Notes: generated by a model not told the origin, from the letters alone. Counted from the first letter of the stretch, positions 14,925 through 29,155 are shown. The stretch: DNA of 64,000 bases from Fibrobacter sp. UWB10 (GCF_900182935.1 NZ_FXUE01000001.1:992001-1056000); one strand, 5' to 3'. Translations and numbers: made by a program.

Positions 14925-16073
14925 ATGAACAAGAAACTATTCCTCTCCATGTGTATCGCTCCCGTAGCGGCCATGGCTTTCCAGGTCGGCGCATGGGTCG
15001 GTGGCCCGGGTCAGTATCCGCAGCCCACGCAAGAAAACGTGCAGGCATTCCAGGATTTGCAGGGCACGCACCTCGACCTTATCAGCTACTTCGCGCTCTT
15101 CAACATTAACGACTGGAACGCAACCGAAGAATACGCCAATGTCGCCAAGAACAACGGCTCCACGCTGGTGGTCACCTGGATGGCTAACGGGTACGGCGCC
15201 CAGGATCTGGTCGACGGCAAGGCCGACGAATACATCCGCGACTACGCCAAGGGAGTCAAGAACTACGGCGAAGAAATCTGGCTCAGGCCTCTCCACGAAG
15301 CAAACGGAGACTGGTACGACTGGGGCGTGGGTAAAGAAGGCGCCGGCAATACCGACGCAAATGTGGCCGAGGCATTCCGGCACATCGTAAAAATCTTCCG
15401 CGAAGAAAATGTCGAAAACGTCAAGTGGGTCTGGACCACTAACGCCTCGAACGCAGGAAAGGGCTCCACGCTCACCGGCAACTACCCCGGCGACGAATAC
15501 GTCGACTACATCTCCATCGACGGCTACAACTGGGGCAAATGCCAGAGCTGGTCCAGCTGGCAGACGTTCACGCAGGTATTCAAGAAGGCCTACAACGCTC
15601 TCGCGAATATCGATAAGCCACTCTTCATCGCCGAAATTTCGAGCTCCGAACTAGGCGGCAACAAGGCCGAATGGATTACCGACATGTTCGAGCACTTCGC
15701 CACCGACTTCTCCCGCGTATTTGCGGTGATGTGGTTCAGCCAGAGCAAGGAAGCCAACGAAGGCGACTGGGCGCTCAACACCTCGCAGGCCGCCGTTGAC
15801 GCCTGGAAGGCCGGCATCGCCAAAATGAAAGCTTTGGAGAGTAACACGGCTATCAAGCCTACCGGGAGGGCCGCCGGCAACTCCTTTCGCCTGCAAGACG
15901 GCAAACTCTACATGCAAACCGACAAAGCATTAAAGGCAAGCGTCGTGCAGTTCGACTACCAGGGGCGCATTTTGTGGCAGAGCGCCGTACAGCACTTCAC
16001 CCCGGGCGTACACGCTATCGACGCACCCGAGGCAAACTCACGGAGCATTTACAAACTTTCTATTAAACAATAA
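14925..16073 (+). CDS. Secreted glycoside hydrolase family 26 (beta-mannanase type)
   Basis: The 382-aa protein has a signal peptide (about 1-18, cut near AMAFQ) followed by a GH26 TIM barrel. The acid/base lies in RPLHEANGDWYDWG (E125, preceded by the conserved His124) and the nucleophile in KPLFIAEISS (E237). WTTNAS and YPGDEYVDYISIDGYNW are also typical. GH26 enzymes are retaining and mostly endo-beta-1,4-mannanases; a few are mixed-linkage glucanases. After residue about 310 there is a C-terminal part of roughly 65 residues (VVQFDYQGRILW..., ending in YKLSIKQ) that resembles the beta-sandwich sorting tail of type IX secreted proteins. The gene stands alone with its own terminator. Confidence 0.9.
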   Translation: MNKKLFLSMCIAPVAAMAFQVGAWVGGPGQYPQPTQENVQAFQDLQGTHLDLISYFALFNINDWNATEEYANVAKNNGSTLVVTWMANGYGAQDLVDGKADEYIRDYAKGVKNYGEEIWLRPLHEANGDWYDWGVGKEGAGNTDANVAEAFRHIVKIFREENVENVKWVWTTNASNAGKGSTLTGNYPGDEYVDYISIDGYNWGKCQSWSSWQTFTQVFKKAYNALANIDKPLFIAEISSSELGGNKAEWITDMFEHFATDFSRVFAVMWFSQSKEANEGDWALNTSQAAVDAWKAGIAKMKALESNTAIKPTGRAAGNSFRLQDGKLYMQTDKALKASVVQFDYQGRILWQSAVQHFTPGVHAIDAPEANSRSIYKLSIKQ

Positions 16074-16101
16074 TCATCACTCCAACCCAAACAACCAAAA
16101 A

Positions 16102-16125
16102 TCCCGGAAGGTTTTCCTTTCGGGA
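16102..16125 (+). terminator. Rho-independent terminator of the GH26 gene
   Basis: The arms TCCCGGAAGG and CCTTTCGGGA around a TTTT loop are followed by CTTTTTGTCTT, 28 nt after the stop codon. Confidence 0.85.
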
Positions 16126-16148
16126 CTTTTTGTCTTAAAAAAAGAAAA

Positions 16149-16170
16149 GGCTCGCTGTTTACAGCGAGCC
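16149..16170 (-). terminator. Rho-independent terminator of rpsL-rpsG
   Basis: A perfect stem (GGCTCGCTG / CAGCGAGCC) with a short loop is followed by TTTTCTTTTTTT on the minus strand, 34 nt after the rpsG stop. It faces the GH26 terminator 23 nt away. Confidence 0.9.
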
Positions 16171-16204
16171 CTTCCTCTAGGATAATTCTGTGCTAATGCA
16201 AGAA

Positions 16205-16681
16205 TTAGAAACGGAAGTGGGCGAAAGCCTTGTTGGCTTCGGCCATCTTGTGCGTGTCGTTCTTCTTGCGGACAGCGTTGCCTTCACCGTTCTTGGCAGC
16301 AACGAGTTCGGCAGCAAGGCGGTCAGCCATGTTCGGTTCGTTGCGGTTACGGGCGGCATCAAGGAGCCAGCGGAGAGCGAGAGCCTTGGCGCGGTCCGGT
16401 GCAACTTCCATAGGAACCTGGTAGTTAGCACCACCGATACGGCGGGACTTCACTTCAAGACGCGGCTTGATGTTTTCGAGGCAGAGTTCGAACTTTTCGA
16501 GCGGGGATTCCGGGCCTTCGAGCTTCTGGCCGAGGTTTTCGAGAGCAGTGTAGACGATCTGTTCAGCGATGGTCTTCTTGCCCTGCTTCAGCACGACACC
16601 GACGAGTTCGGTGACGAGCACAGACTTGTAACGCGGATCCGGGAGGATGGAGCGATGGAGAGCCTTTCTTCTTCTAGACAT
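16205..16681 (-). CDS. rpsG: 30S ribosomal protein S7
   Basis: The 158-aa protein shows the S7 pattern (MSRRRKALHRSILPDPRYKS, GKKTIAEQIVYTALE, RRIGGANYQVPMEV, LRWLLDAARNR). S7 nucleates the 3' domain of 16S rRNA. It follows rpsL by 16 nt. In most bacteria fusA and tuf come next; here a terminator and then an unrelated GH26 gene follow. Confidence 0.97.
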   Translation of the reverse strand: MSRRRKALHRSILPDPRYKSVLVTELVGVVLKQGKKTIAEQIVYTALENLGQKLEGPESPLEKFELCLENIKPRLEVKSRRIGGANYQVPMEVAPDRAKALALRWLLDAARNRNEPNMADRLAAELVAAKNGEGNAVRKKNDTHKMAEANKAFAHFRF

Positions 16682-16697
16682 AGATTACTTCCTTTCC

Positions 16698-17087
16698 TTA
16701 CTTCTTGGCCGGAGCGGCACCTTTCTTCTTAACACCGTACTTGGAGCGGCCGTTCTGGCGACCGTTCACAGCCTGGGTATCCAAAGTACCACGGATGATG
16801 TGGTAACGAACACCGGGGACGTCCTTCACACGACCACCGCGGATGAGCACGATGGAGTGTTCCTGGAGGTTGTGGCCTTCACCAGGAATGTATGCGGTCA
16901 CTTCCATCTTGTTGGAAAGACGCACACGGGCGATCTTACGAAGAGCAGAGTTCGGCTTCTTCGGGGTGCTGGTGTACACGCGGGTGCAAACGCCGCGCTT
17001 CTGGGGGCAGGACTTCAAGGCCACGGAAGCGGTCTTGTTGCTGATCTGTTCACGTCCGTTACGGACGAGCTGTTGAATAGTTGGCAC
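16698..17087 (-). CDS. rpsL: 30S ribosomal protein S12
   Basis: The 129-aa decoding-centre protein begins [14 protein letters not shown] and contains [11 protein letters not shown] and the conserved [13 protein letters not shown] loop. The start is GTG, preceded by AGGAG at a good distance. A clear promoter (17113-17143) stands between rpoC and rpsL, so rpsL-rpsG can be made apart from rpoBC. The two Lys positions whose changes give streptomycin resistance in other species are both Lys (TPKKPNS and GRVKDVPGV). Confidence 0.97.
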   Translation of the reverse strand: MPTIQQLVRNGREQISNKTASVALKSCPQKRGVCTRVYTSTPKKPNSALRKIARVRLSNKMEVTAYIPGEGHNLQEHSIVLIRGGRVKDVPGVRYHIIRGTLDTQAVNGRQNGRSKYGVKKKGAAPAKK

Positions 17088-17112
17088 TGTTAATCTCCTA
17101 GATTTTGGAGTG

Positions 17113-17143
17113 CAAATATAGTTTCTTTTCCAATTTTTTTCAA
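17113..17143 (-). promoter_or_regulatory. Promoter of rpsL-rpsG
   Basis: Minus-strand TTGAAA (17138-17143), a 17-nt spacer and TATATTTG (17113-17120). This is the best textbook-like spacing in the window apart from rarA and the tRNA/tuf promoter. It lies in the 66-nt gap after rpoC. Confidence 0.7.
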
Positions 17144-17153
17144 GTATCTCGGG

Positions 17154-20100
17154 TTAATTATCCGAATCTTCCTCGTCATTGATACCGATTTCGTTATCCA
17201 GCATCTGGATTGCGCTATCGTCGGATTCGGTGTAATCGCCCTGGATACCCATAGGCCGAGCCGCGGCATCCAGTTCGGCATCGGCATCCACCACCTGGAC
17301 GTTCCTCAGGTGGCGTGCGCCAGTACCGCACGGAATAAGACGACCCATAATCACGTTTTCCTTAAGACCCAGGAGCGGGTCAACGCTACCTTCGATGGAA
17401 GCGCGGGTAAGGATCTTGGTGGTCTCCTGGAACGAGCAGGCAGAAATGAAGCTGTCTGTCGCCAAGGATGCCTTCGTGATACCAAGGAGCATCGGCGTGA
17501 AGGTCGCCGGAGTCTTGCCGAGTGCGACCAAGCGGTCGTTCTCTGCGCGGAGACGGGCCTTGGAAATTTCTTCGCCCGGAAGCAGTTCGGAGTCTCCGGA
17601 ATCCTTGACCTTCACCTTACGCATCATCTGACGAACGATACATTCGATGTGCTTATCTGCGATAGCCACACCCTGCAGGCGGTACACCGCCTGGATTTCG
17701 TTCACCAAGTGACGCTGGACCTCTTCAGGACCAAGGACGTCGAGGATATCGTGGGGATCCACGCTGCCTTCACTGATCTTCTGACCAATGTGGACACGGT
17801 CACCTTCGTTGACCGCCAGATGGACGCCGCGGGGAACCAGCACTTTCTCTTCCTGGTCATCCATCTTAATATAAACTACCTGGTTGTTGCGGACTTCTTC
17901 GATCTTTTCGACGAGACCGTCGATCGGAGCGATGAATGCCTTGTTCTTCGGAACGCGAGCTTCGAAGAGTTCGGCCACGCGCGGAAGACCACCCGTAATA
18001 TCGCGGGTCTTACCGGCAGCGCGCGGAAGTTTTGCAACAGTCTGACCGATGGTCACCATGTCGCCAGCCTTAACGGTAAGGATAGCGCCGTCCGGAAGCA
18101 TGTAGTTACCGATCTTCGTGTTAGAAGAATCGACGATGGTAACTGCCGGGTGGAGGTCCTTCTTGCCGTGCTGCTTGTCGCTAATCACGGTCCAGGTTTC
18201 CACGCCCGTCACTTCGTCAGTTTCGGAACGGTAGGTGCGGTTTTCAACCATGTCCGTAAGAACAACCTTACCAGAAACGTTACTGATAATCGGGCTGTTA
18301 TACGGATCCCATTCGAACATTACCTGGCCAGCTGTAACAGTGGCGCCGTTTTCGACATGGAGGATAGAGCCGTACGGAATCTGGTAACGACCCTTGTTGA
18401 TGCCGGTCTTGTCAAAGATAACGAGTTCAGCCATGCGGCTGGTAACGACCTTCTGGCCTTCGTGTTCGACAGTTTCGACCTGTTCGAGTTCGATGTGGCC
18501 GTCGACGGTTGCCTTCTTGTCACTTTCGACAGTAAGACGAGAAGAAGCACCACCGATGTGGAAGGTACGGAGGGTAAGCTGCGTACCCGGTTCGCCGATG
18601 GACTGTGCAGCGAGCACGCCAACAGCTTCGCCCAGGTCAACCGGGCGACCGGATGCAAGCATACGGCCATAGCACTTGGAGCAGACACCATTGCGGGAAT
18701 CGCAAGTAAGCACGGAACGCATCTTGATGTGTTCGAGACCCGTAGCGGAAATCTTCGGAAGATCACGTTCGGTCACGAGTTCGCCGGCCTTGACGATCAC
18801 TTCGCCAGTCACCGGGTGCTTGATGTCGTCCACCGGTGCACGACCGAGGAGACGTTCTTCAAGAGCGATCACGGTATCGTCGCCGTCCTTGAATGCGGAC
18901 ACTTCGATGCCGTTCGTGGTACCGCAGTCTTCTTCGGTAATCACGAGGTCCTGGCCCACGTCAACGAGACGACGGGTAAGGTAACCAGCGTCAGCCGTCT
19001 TAAGAGCGGTATCTGCCAAACCCTTACGAGCACCGTGAGACGAGATGAAGTATTCCATCACGTTCAAGCCTTCACGGAAGCAAGACTTAATCGGGTTTTC
19101 AATAACTTCCTGACCACCGAGCTGCTTGATCGGCTTCTGCATCAAACCACGCATACCGGACAGCTGCTTAATCTGTTCACGGCTACCACGAGCGCCAGAG
19201 TCGGCCATCATGTAAACCGGGTTGAAGCCGTCGCGGTCGCTGGAGAGCAAGTCCCACTGCTTGGCAGCGACTTCGGACGTGGTCTTGGACCACACGTCAA
19301 TGGTCTGGTTATAACGTTCACCGTCGGTAATCACACCGTCTTCGTAAAGGCCGCGGATGCGGGAAACCTGTTCGGCAGCCTTGTCGAGCATTTCCTGCTT
19401 TTCCTTCGGAATCACCATTTCGGCGATAGCCACAGAAGAACCGGCGCGAGTTGCCCACTTATAACCGTTAGCCTTCAAGTCATCCAGGTAATCCACGGTC
19501 ACGCGGTTACCGGTGCGGCGGTACAGGTCATCAATGGACTTGGCGATCACCTTCTTGCCGAAGGTTTCGTTGGCGTAGCCAAGTTCCTTCGGAACGAATT
19601 CGTTGAAGATGATACGACCGACGGTCGTCTTGATAACATTGTCTTCCTTAAGGGTAAGGAACTTAATCTTTTCACCGGCCTTCACAGCCTGTTCGATGTT
19701 GCCGTTATCGTCGGCAGCTTCGCGGAGGCACACGGCATCCTTTTCGAGGGCGCCCATGTAGATCTTCTTGCCGGCCTTGAGCTTCAAGTAAACGATTGCG
19801 TTCAGGTCAACAACACCGTTTTCGTAAGCGCGCACAGCTTCAGCGGAATCGAAGAAGTGCATGCCTTCACCCTTACGAGCCGGACGCGGCTTAGTCAGGT
19901 AGTACAGACCGAGCACGATGTCCTGGCCCGGCACAGCGATCGGCTGACCGGAAGCCGGGTGAAGAATGTTGTTGGAAGAAAGCATGAGCACGCGGCATTC
20001 GAGCTGCGTTTCGAAAGACAGCGGAAGGTGGCATGCCATCTGGTCACCGTCGAAGTCTGCGTTAAATGCAGTACAAACGAGCGGGTGGAGGCGGATTGCG

Positions 20101-21599
20101 TTACCTTCGATCAGGCGCGGGTAGAAGGCCTGAATACCCAGACGGTGAAGCGTCGGAGCACGGTTCAGCATCACCGGGTGGTCTTCGATAATTTCTTCGA
20201 GGATGTCCCAAACTTCCGGACGTTCGGCGTCCACGTACTTCTTAGCAGACTTGAGGGTATAAACGATACCTTCTTCTTCCAAGCGGTGGATAATGAACGG
20301 CTTGTAAAGTTCGAGAGCCATGCGCTTCGGGAGACCGCACTGATGCATGCGAAGTTCCGGGCCCACCACGATCACGGAACGACCGGAGTAGTCCACGCGC
20401 TTACCGAGCAAGTTCATACGGAAGCGGCCCTGCTTACCCTTCAAGAGTTCGGCGAGGCTCTTCATCGGACGTGCAGAACCCGTACGGGCAGTGCGACGGC
20501 CGCTGTCGAACAGCTGGTCAACGGCTTCCTGCAACATACGCTTTTCGTTGCAGAGAATCACGTTCGGTGCACGGAGGTCGATCAACTTCTTCAAACGGTT
20601 ATTACGGTTGATGACACGGCGATAAAGTTCGTTCAAGTCAGACGTTGCGAAACGGCCGCCTTCGAGCGGAACGAGCGGACGAAGATCAGGCGGAATCACC
20701 GGAAGCACATCGAGGATCATCCAAGACGGCTGGTTTGCAAGAAGACGAGCTTCGCTCGGGTACATCTTGCGGAATTCTTCGTAAGCGTCGGCCACGACAA
20801 AGTTGTCGTGCTTGGTTTCGTAGTTAGCCTTGAATTCTGCAACGGCTTCGGCGAGACCACGGAGCCAGGGCTGCTGGCTGTCGGCCTTCATGGCCTTGAC
20901 CGGATCTTCGTAGTAGCTACGGAAGCTGTCGCGCTGAGACTTGAGGAAGGAATCCACGACCTTGAGGCGCTTGAGAGCGTCTTCCTGCTTGGTCTTGGAC
21001 TTGGACATAGCCTGAGTGCGGAGTTCTGCAGAAAGGGCGGTGAGGTCAACGCGGTCAAGCAACTGCTTGATAGCGGAAGCACCCATCTTGGCATCGAACG
21101 TACGGCCTTCGTTGGTGAGGTCCTGATACTGGGCTTCATCGATCAAGGCATTCGGTTCGAGGTCAGCGTCACCCGGATCAATCACAACATACTTTTCGTA
21201 GTAGATGATGTTGTCGAGATCCTTGGTGGAAAGGTTCAACAGAGCACCAATGACGCACGGCTGGTTACGAACGAACCAAGTGTGAGTCAGAGGAATAGCA
21301 AGTTCAATGTGGCCCATGTACTTACGGCGCACGTTGGAGTGAGTCACTTCCACGCCGCAACGGTCGCAAACGACACCCTTGTAACGGATACGCTTGAACT
21401 TACCGCAGTTACATTCCCAGTTCTTCACCGGTCCAAAAATCTTTTCGCAGAAAAGACCATCCTTTTCAGGCTTGAAGGAACGGTAGTTGATGGTTTCGGG
21501 CTTGGTCACTTCACCATGAGACCAGCTACGGATCATTTCCGGAGCGGCGAGGTGAATCGAAATATCGCCAGAATTGTCGCGTTCAATTTCTTCGACCAT
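17154..21599 (-). CDS. rpoC: RNA polymerase beta' subunit
   Basis: The 1481-aa subunit carries the N-terminal zinc site ([22 protein letters not shown]), the catalytic [10 protein letters not shown] with three Asp residues, the bridge-helix region ([19 protein letters not shown]) and the second zinc site ([16 protein letters not shown]). The start is set at 21599, four nucleotides after the rpoB stop begins, because GGAGATAAGTAAT stands right before it; an in-frame ATG at 21614 lies inside rpoB and has no ribosome site. The C-terminus has an acidic extension ([20 protein letters not shown]). It is co-transcribed with rpoB. Confidence 0.98.
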   Translation of the reverse strand: MVEEIERDNSGDISIHLAAPEMIRSWSHGEVTKPETINYRSFKPEKDGLFCEKIFGPVKNWECNCGKFKRIRYKGVVCDRCGVEVTHSNVRRKYMGHIELAIPLTHTWFVRNQPCVIGALLNLSTKDLDNIIYYEKYVVIDPGDADLEPNALIDEAQYQDLTNEGRTFDAKMGASAIKQLLDRVDLTALSAELRTQAMSKSKTKQEDALKRLKVVDSFLKSQRDSFRSYYEDPVKAMKADSQQPWLRGLAEAVAEFKANYETKHDNFVVADAYEEFRKMYPSEARLLANQPSWMILDVLPVIPPDLRPLVPLEGGRFATSDLNELYRRVINRNNRLKKLIDLRAPNVILCNEKRMLQEAVDQLFDSGRRTARTGSARPMKSLAELLKGKQGRFRMNLLGKRVDYSGRSVIVVGPELRMHQCGLPKRMALELYKPFIIHRLEEEGIVYTLKSAKKYVDAERPEVWDILEEIIEDHPVMLNRAPTLHRLGIQAFYPRLIEGNAIRLHPLVCTAFNADFDGDQMACHLPLSFETQLECRVLMLSSNNILHPASGQPIAVPGQDIVLGLYYLTKPRPARKGEGMHFFDSAEAVRAYENGVVDLNAIVYLKLKAGKKIYMGALEKDAVCLREAADDNGNIEQAVKAGEKIKFLTLKEDNVIKTTVGRIIFNEFVPKELGYANETFGKKVIAKSIDDLYRRTGNRVTVDYLDDLKANGYKWATRAGSSVAIAEMVIPKEKQEMLDKAAEQVSRIRGLYEDGVITDGERYNQTIDVWSKTTSEVAAKQWDLLSSDRDGFNPVYMMADSGARGSREQIKQLSGMRGLMQKPIKQLGGQEVIENPIKSCFREGLNVMEYFISSHGARKGLADTALKTADAGYLTRRLVDVGQDLVITEEDCGTTNGIEVSAFKDGDDTVIALEERLLGRAPVDDIKHPVTGEVIVKAGELVTERDLPKISATGLEHIKMRSVLTCDSRNGVCSKCYGRMLASGRPVDLGEAVGVLAAQSIGEPGTQLTLRTFHIGGASSRLTVESDKKATVDGHIELEQVETVEHEGQKVVTSRMAELVIFDKTGINKGRYQIPYGSILHVENGATVTAGQVMFEWDPYNSPIISNVSGKVVLTDMVENRTYRSETDEVTGVETWTVISDKQHGKKDLHPAVTIVDSSNTKIGNYMLPDGAILTVKAGDMVTIGQTVAKLPRAAGKTRDITGGLPRVAELFEARVPKNKAFIAPIDGLVEKIEEVRNNQVVYIKMDDQEEKVLVPRGVHLAVNEGDRVHIGQKISEGSVDPHDILDVLGPEEVQRHLVNEIQAVYRLQGVAIADKHIECIVRQMMRKVKVKDSGDSELLPGEEISKARLRAENDRLVALGKTPATFTPMLLGITKASLATDSFISACSFQETTKILTRASIEGSVDPLLGLKENVIMGRLIPCGTGARHLRNVQVVDADAELDAAARPMGIQGDYTESDDSAIQMLDNEIGINDEEDSDN

Positions 21600-21600
21600 A

Positions 21601-25872
<4,272 letters not shown>

Positions 25873-25948
25873 TTGAAATACCTCATCCGGTGAAGAGCTT
25901 TTTTATCTAAAAATAGCAAAAAATATTGACAAACATTATACACCAAAA

Positions 25949-25969
25949 GCCCGCACATATAGTGCAGGC
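25949..25969 (-). terminator. Attenuator-like hairpin between rplL and rpoB
   Basis: The minus strand shows GCCTGCAC, loop TATAT, GTGCGGGC (8 bp, one T-G pair) followed by only TTTT. This fits a leaky terminator such as the known rplL-rpoB attenuator of enterobacteria. A perfect TATAAT (25935-25940) follows 8 nt later but has no -35 at the right distance. Confidence 0.6.
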
Positions 25970-26003
25970 AGTTGGCATATAATAAGTCAATGAAGTGAAA
26001 GCA

Positions 26004-26375
26004 TTACTTCAGAGCGACCTTTGCTCCGAGATCTTCCAGGTCCTTCTTGAGCTTTTCAGCGTCGGCCTTCGGCATTGCTTCCTTAACCACGCTGTTGGCC
26101 TTTTCGACCAGGTCCTTAGCTTCCTTGAGGCCCAGACCGGTGATAGCGCGAACGGCCTTGAGGACGTCCATCTTCTTAGCGCCGCATTCGACGAGGATCA
26201 CGTCGAATTCAGTCTTTTCTTCAGCAGGAGCGGCAGCAGCGGCGGCCATTACGACGGCGCCACCGGCAGCAGCTTCGATGCCGTGGGTTTCTTTAAGGTA
26301 GTCAGCCAAAGCCTTGGCTTCGAGAAGGGTAAGACCAACGATTTGATCGCCCAGTGCCTTGATATCAGTTGCCAT
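26004..26375 (-). CDS. rplL: 50S ribosomal protein L7/L12
   Basis: The 123-aa stalk protein has the N-terminal dimer region, an Ala/Gly-rich hinge ([20 protein letters not shown]) and the C-terminal factor-binding domain ([38 protein letters not shown] in family order). It follows rplJ after 51 nt, as in most bacteria. Confidence 0.97.
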   Translation of the reverse strand: MATDIKALGDQIVGLTLLEAKALADYLKETHGIEAAAGGAVVMAAAAAAPAEEKTEFDVILVECGAKKMDVLKAVRAITGLGLKEAKDLVEKANSVVKEAMPKADAEKLKKDLEDLGAKVALK

Positions 26376-26426
26376 GATGTGTTTCTCCGATTATTCCGTT
26401 TAAATTTTTTGGTTTGTGGTTTGTTG

Positions 26427-26963
26427 TTAAGCTTCCGCAGCGGCTTCGGGAGCAGCTTCGGAGCCCGATTCTTTTTCCAGCTTTTCCTGGAGTGTCTTGA
26501 TTTGACCGGCGATCGTGGAGCCAGGTCCGAGAGCGATGGAGACGATCTGAGCGATCATACCCTTACGATCCGGGATCTTGGAGAGGTTCACGACTTCGGA
26601 GCCAGGCATCGCCTTGCCATCAAGGTACACGCTCTTGGCAACCAAGAAATCGGGGTTTGCTTTGTGGAATGCTTCAATTTCGCGAGCAGGCAGAAGCGGA
26701 TCTTCTTCGAAGCCGACCATCACAGAAGTTGCGCCGGTCAGCAAATCGTCGAGACCTTCGACCTTAAGAGCAGCGAGCACGCGCTTGAGAAGAGTGTTCT
26801 TCACAGCGTGGTACTTCACACCCTTAGATGCGAGTGCCTTGCGAAGGGCATTGTCCTTTTCTACGGTCATGCCTTGATAATTGAGCAGATAAACGGCGGT
26901 AGCGCCATTGAAGGACTCGACGAGCGCGTCCACAGTCTGTTGTTTTTTAACTACAGCTTTCAT
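26427..26963 (-). CDS. rplJ: 50S ribosomal protein L10
   Basis: The 178-aa stalk base protein starts MKAVVKKQQTVDALVE and contains NYQGMTVEKDNALRKAL and YHAVKNTLLKRVL. The C-terminal helix that carries L7/L12 dimers is Ala/Glu-rich (SGSEAAPEAAAEA). It lies 8 nt after rplA. In other bacteria L10-L12 can repress this operon by binding the leader. Confidence 0.96.
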   Translation of the reverse strand: MKAVVKKQQTVDALVESFNGATAVYLLNYQGMTVEKDNALRKALASKGVKYHAVKNTLLKRVLAALKVEGLDDLLTGATSVMVGFEEDPLLPAREIEAFHKANPDFLVAKSVYLDGKAMPGSEVVNLSKIPDRKGMIAQIVSIALGPGSTIAGQIKTLQEKLEKESGSEAAPEAAAEA

Positions 26964-26971
26964 GGTGTCTC

Positions 26972-27658
26972 CTATCGCGTCAGTGCCATATCAAGTTTGA
27001 TGCCCGGAGCCATCGTTGCAGACAACGTAAGGCTCTTAATGTAGGTGCCCTTAGAAGATTGAGGCTTGTTCTTGACGACGGAATCGATCACAGCCTTGGT
27101 GTTTTCAACCAGCTGTTCGACGCCGAAGGAGAGCTTGCCTACGGGGGCATGGACGTTGGCGCCCTTGTCAACGCGGTACTGAATCTTACCAGCCTTGAGT
27201 TCCTTAACCGTCTGGGCCACGTTAACCGTAACCGTGCCGGCCTTCGGAGAAGGCATCAAACCGCGAGGACCGAGGACCTTAGCGACCTTACTAATCACCG
27301 GCATCATGTCGGGAGTAGCAACGACGGAATCAAAGTCCAGCCAGCCTTCCTGAATCTTCTGAACCAAGTCAGCACCACCAGCGTAGTCTGCGCCTGCGTT
27401 CTTTGCAACTTCAAGATTATTGTCCTTGCAGAAAACCAAGACGCGGACCTGACGACCGGTACCATGCGGCAGCACGACAGTGCCACGAACCACTTGGTCG
27501 GAATGTTTTGGGTCCACACCGAGATTGAAGTGGATTTCGACCGTCTGGTCGAACTTCAATTCGGACTTTTTAAGGATTTGGACTGCTTCGGCAAGATCGT
27601 AAGCCTTGTTACGGTCGATGCTTTCAGCAATCTTCTTGTATTTTTTTCCTCTGAACAT
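26972..27658 (-). CDS. rplA: 50S ribosomal protein L1
   Basis: The 228-aa protein has the L1 marks: [43 protein letters not shown]-type segment ([32 protein letters not shown] split over the domain). It binds 23S rRNA at the mobile L1 stalk and in many bacteria represses rplKA translation. It follows rplK by 39 nt. Confidence 0.97.
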   Translation of the reverse strand: MFRGKKYKKIAESIDRNKAYDLAEAVQILKKSELKFDQTVEIHFNLGVDPKHSDQVVRGTVVLPHGTGRQVRVLVFCKDNNLEVAKNAGADYAGGADLVQKIQEGWLDFDSVVATPDMMPVISKVAKVLGPRGLMPSPKAGTVTVNVAQTVKELKAGKIQYRVDKGANVHAPVGKLSFGVEQLVENTKAVIDSVVKNKPQSSKGTYIKSLTLSATMAPGIKLDMALTR

Positions 27659-27697
27659 GGTGTTTCCTGTCAGATACGTAACGGTGAATTACCTGCC

Positions 27698-28123
27698 TCA
27701 GTCAACCACTTCAACGCCCATGGAGCGAGCAGTACCCGCGACCATGCGCATAGCGGCTTCGAGGTCGATTGTGTTTAGATCCGGCATCTTCTTTTGGGCG
27801 ATATCCTGGACCTGGGCCTTGGTGAGCTTACCAACTTTCTTACGGTTGGGTTCGCCAGAGCCGCTTTCAATGCCGGCAGCCTTCTTGATGAGGGCCGGAA
27901 CCGGCGATACCTTCGTGATGAAGGTAAAGCTCTTATCGGCATAGACCGTGATAACGACCGGGATAATCATGCCCTTGTCGTTCTGGGTCTTAGCGTTGAA
28001 CTGCTTGCAGAATTCCATGATGTTCACACCCTTCTGACCAAGGGCGGGACCCACCGGAGGAGCCGGGTTTGCGGCGCCTGCAGGAATCTGGAGCTTAATA
28101 TAACCTGTGATTTTCTTTGCCAC
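27698..28123 (-). CDS. rplK: 50S ribosomal protein L11
   Basis: The 141-aa protein shows [35 protein letters not shown] and the C-terminal rRNA-binding part ([19 protein letters not shown]). The start is GTG after CGGAG. L11 forms the GTPase-associated centre with the stalk. It lies 29 nt after nusG. Confidence 0.97.
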   Translation of the reverse strand: MAKKITGYIKLQIPAGAANPAPPVGPALGQKGVNIMEFCKQFNAKTQNDKGMIIPVVITVYADKSFTFITKVSPVPALIKKAAGIESGSGEPNRKKVGKLTKAQVQDIAQKKMPDLNTIDLEAAMRMVAGTARSMGVEVVD

Positions 28124-28152
28124 TGTGTTATCTCCGTTTCAAAACCGTAGTC

Positions 28153-28692
28153 TTAAGCGATGTCGGACTCAACCTGGTTGTAGGAAAGTTCGACAGGCGT
28201 AGAACGACCGAAGACAGTCACCATGACCTTGATCTTGGTCTTGTCTTCCATGATTTCGTCTACGACGCCCACAAAGTCCTTGAAAGGACCTTCCTTGATG
28301 CGGACATTTTCGCCAATTGTGTACGGATTTTGGATCTCGCCTTCCGCGGAGCCACTAGGATCAACTCCAAGAAGACGATCGACCTCGCTCTGTTGTAAAG
28401 GAATAGCCACCCTCTTGGTGGGTGTCATTCCTAAGAAATGGGTGACGCCATTGATGTTCATCACCAAATGCTGGGTGAGCTCGTCCAGCACCATTTCGAT
28501 GAAAACGTAAGTGGGCATTGCGTTCTGCACCGATACATGACGACGACCGCGAACGGTGGAAACCACTTCGCGGGTCGGAACAATGATACGGCCGAACTTT
28601 TCCTGAACGCCTTCGCGTTCAATCATCTGCTCGATACGTTTCTTAATGTTATTTTCTTGACCGGAAAAGGTGTGAATGGCATACCAAAGCAT
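28153..28692 (-). CDS. nusG: Transcription termination/antitermination factor NusG
   Basis: The 179-aa protein has the NGN domain (WYAIHTFSGQENNIKKRIEQ) and the C-terminal KOW domain (GENVRIKEGPFKDFVGVVDEI). It binds RNA polymerase clamp and links it to Rho or the ribosome. It starts 5 nt after secE, with AAGAGG as ribosome site. Confidence 0.97.
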   Translation of the reverse strand: MLWYAIHTFSGQENNIKKRIEQMIEREGVQEKFGRIIVPTREVVSTVRGRRHVSVQNAMPTYVFIEMVLDELTQHLVMNINGVTHFLGMTPTKRVAIPLQQSEVDRLLGVDPSGSAEGEIQNPYTIGENVRIKEGPFKDFVGVVDEIMEDKTKIKVMVTVFGRSTPVELSYNQVESDIA

Positions 28693-28697
28693 ACTAG

Positions 28698-28886
28698 TTA
28701 ACCTCTTCCCATAATCTTGTCAATGATCCAAGAGAAACCAACGTCGAGTCCGGCAATGTACAGACCCATAATGACGCTAAAGAGCATCACTACCAAAGTC
28801 GAACCCTTAAGTTCTTCCCAAGTAGGCCAAGTAACTTTCTTCAGTTCCTCGATGGATTCCTTGACATATTGCTGGATCTTGCGCAT
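28698..28886 (-). CDS. secE: Preprotein translocase subunit SecE
   Basis: The 62-aa protein is the short, single-helix form of SecE: an amphipathic part (YVKESIEELKKVTWPTWEEL) with the conserved KVTWP motif, then one membrane helix (STLVVMLFSVIMGLYIAGLD). It pairs with SecY, encoded at 60149-61510. It stands between tRNA-Trp and nusG, as in many bacteria. Confidence 0.95.
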   Translation of the reverse strand: MRKIQQYVKESIEELKKVTWPTWEELKGSTLVVMLFSVIMGLYIAGLDVGFSWIIDKIMGRG

Positions 28887-28905
28887 AATGACTCCAGGAA
28901 GTGAG

Positions 28906-28978
28906 CAGGTCGGGAGGGACTCGAACCCCCAACCAACGGTTTTGGAGACCGTGACTCTACCAATTGAGCTACCGACCT
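28906..28978 (-). tRNA. tRNA-Trp (anticodon CCA)
   Basis: A 73-nt cloverleaf with acceptor AGGTCGG/CCGACCT, D arm GCTC...GAGT, anticodon stem ACGGT/ACCGT with loop CTCCAAA, and the T arm GGGGGTTCGAGTCCCTC. CCA is not encoded. It stands between rpmG and secE, a placing seen in many bacteria. Confidence 0.96.
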
Positions 28979-28990
28979 ATTCGGACTTCC

Positions 28991-29143
28991 TTACTTGGTT
29001 TCCTTGTGAACAGTATGCTTGCGGCAGAACGGGCAGTACTTCTTGTACTCCACGCGGGAGGGGTGAAGACGCTTGTTCTTGTCGCAGTCATAGTTGCGCT
29101 GATTGCATTCGGTGCATTCGAGCGTGATGAGTTCTCTGGGCAT
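28991..29143 (-). CDS. rpmG: 50S ribosomal protein L33
   Basis: This 50-aa gene starts [19 protein letters not shown] and ends HTVHKETK. It has two CxxC pairs (CTEC and CPFC), so it is the zinc-binding form of L33. It lies 12 nt after tuf and 12 nt before tRNA-Trp in the same operon. Confidence 0.95.
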   Translation of the reverse strand: MPRELITLECTECNQRNYDCDKNKRLHPSRVEYKKYCPFCRKHTVHKETK

Positions 29144-29155
29144 TTTATTATCCGA

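Noticed and set aside
25926-25940. Plus-strand TTGACA and minus-strand TATAAT in the rplL-rpoB gap as a promoter
   Set aside because: They are on opposite strands and cannot form one promoter. The TATAAT has no -35 at 16-18 nt on its own strand; kept only as a remark in the attenuator entry.
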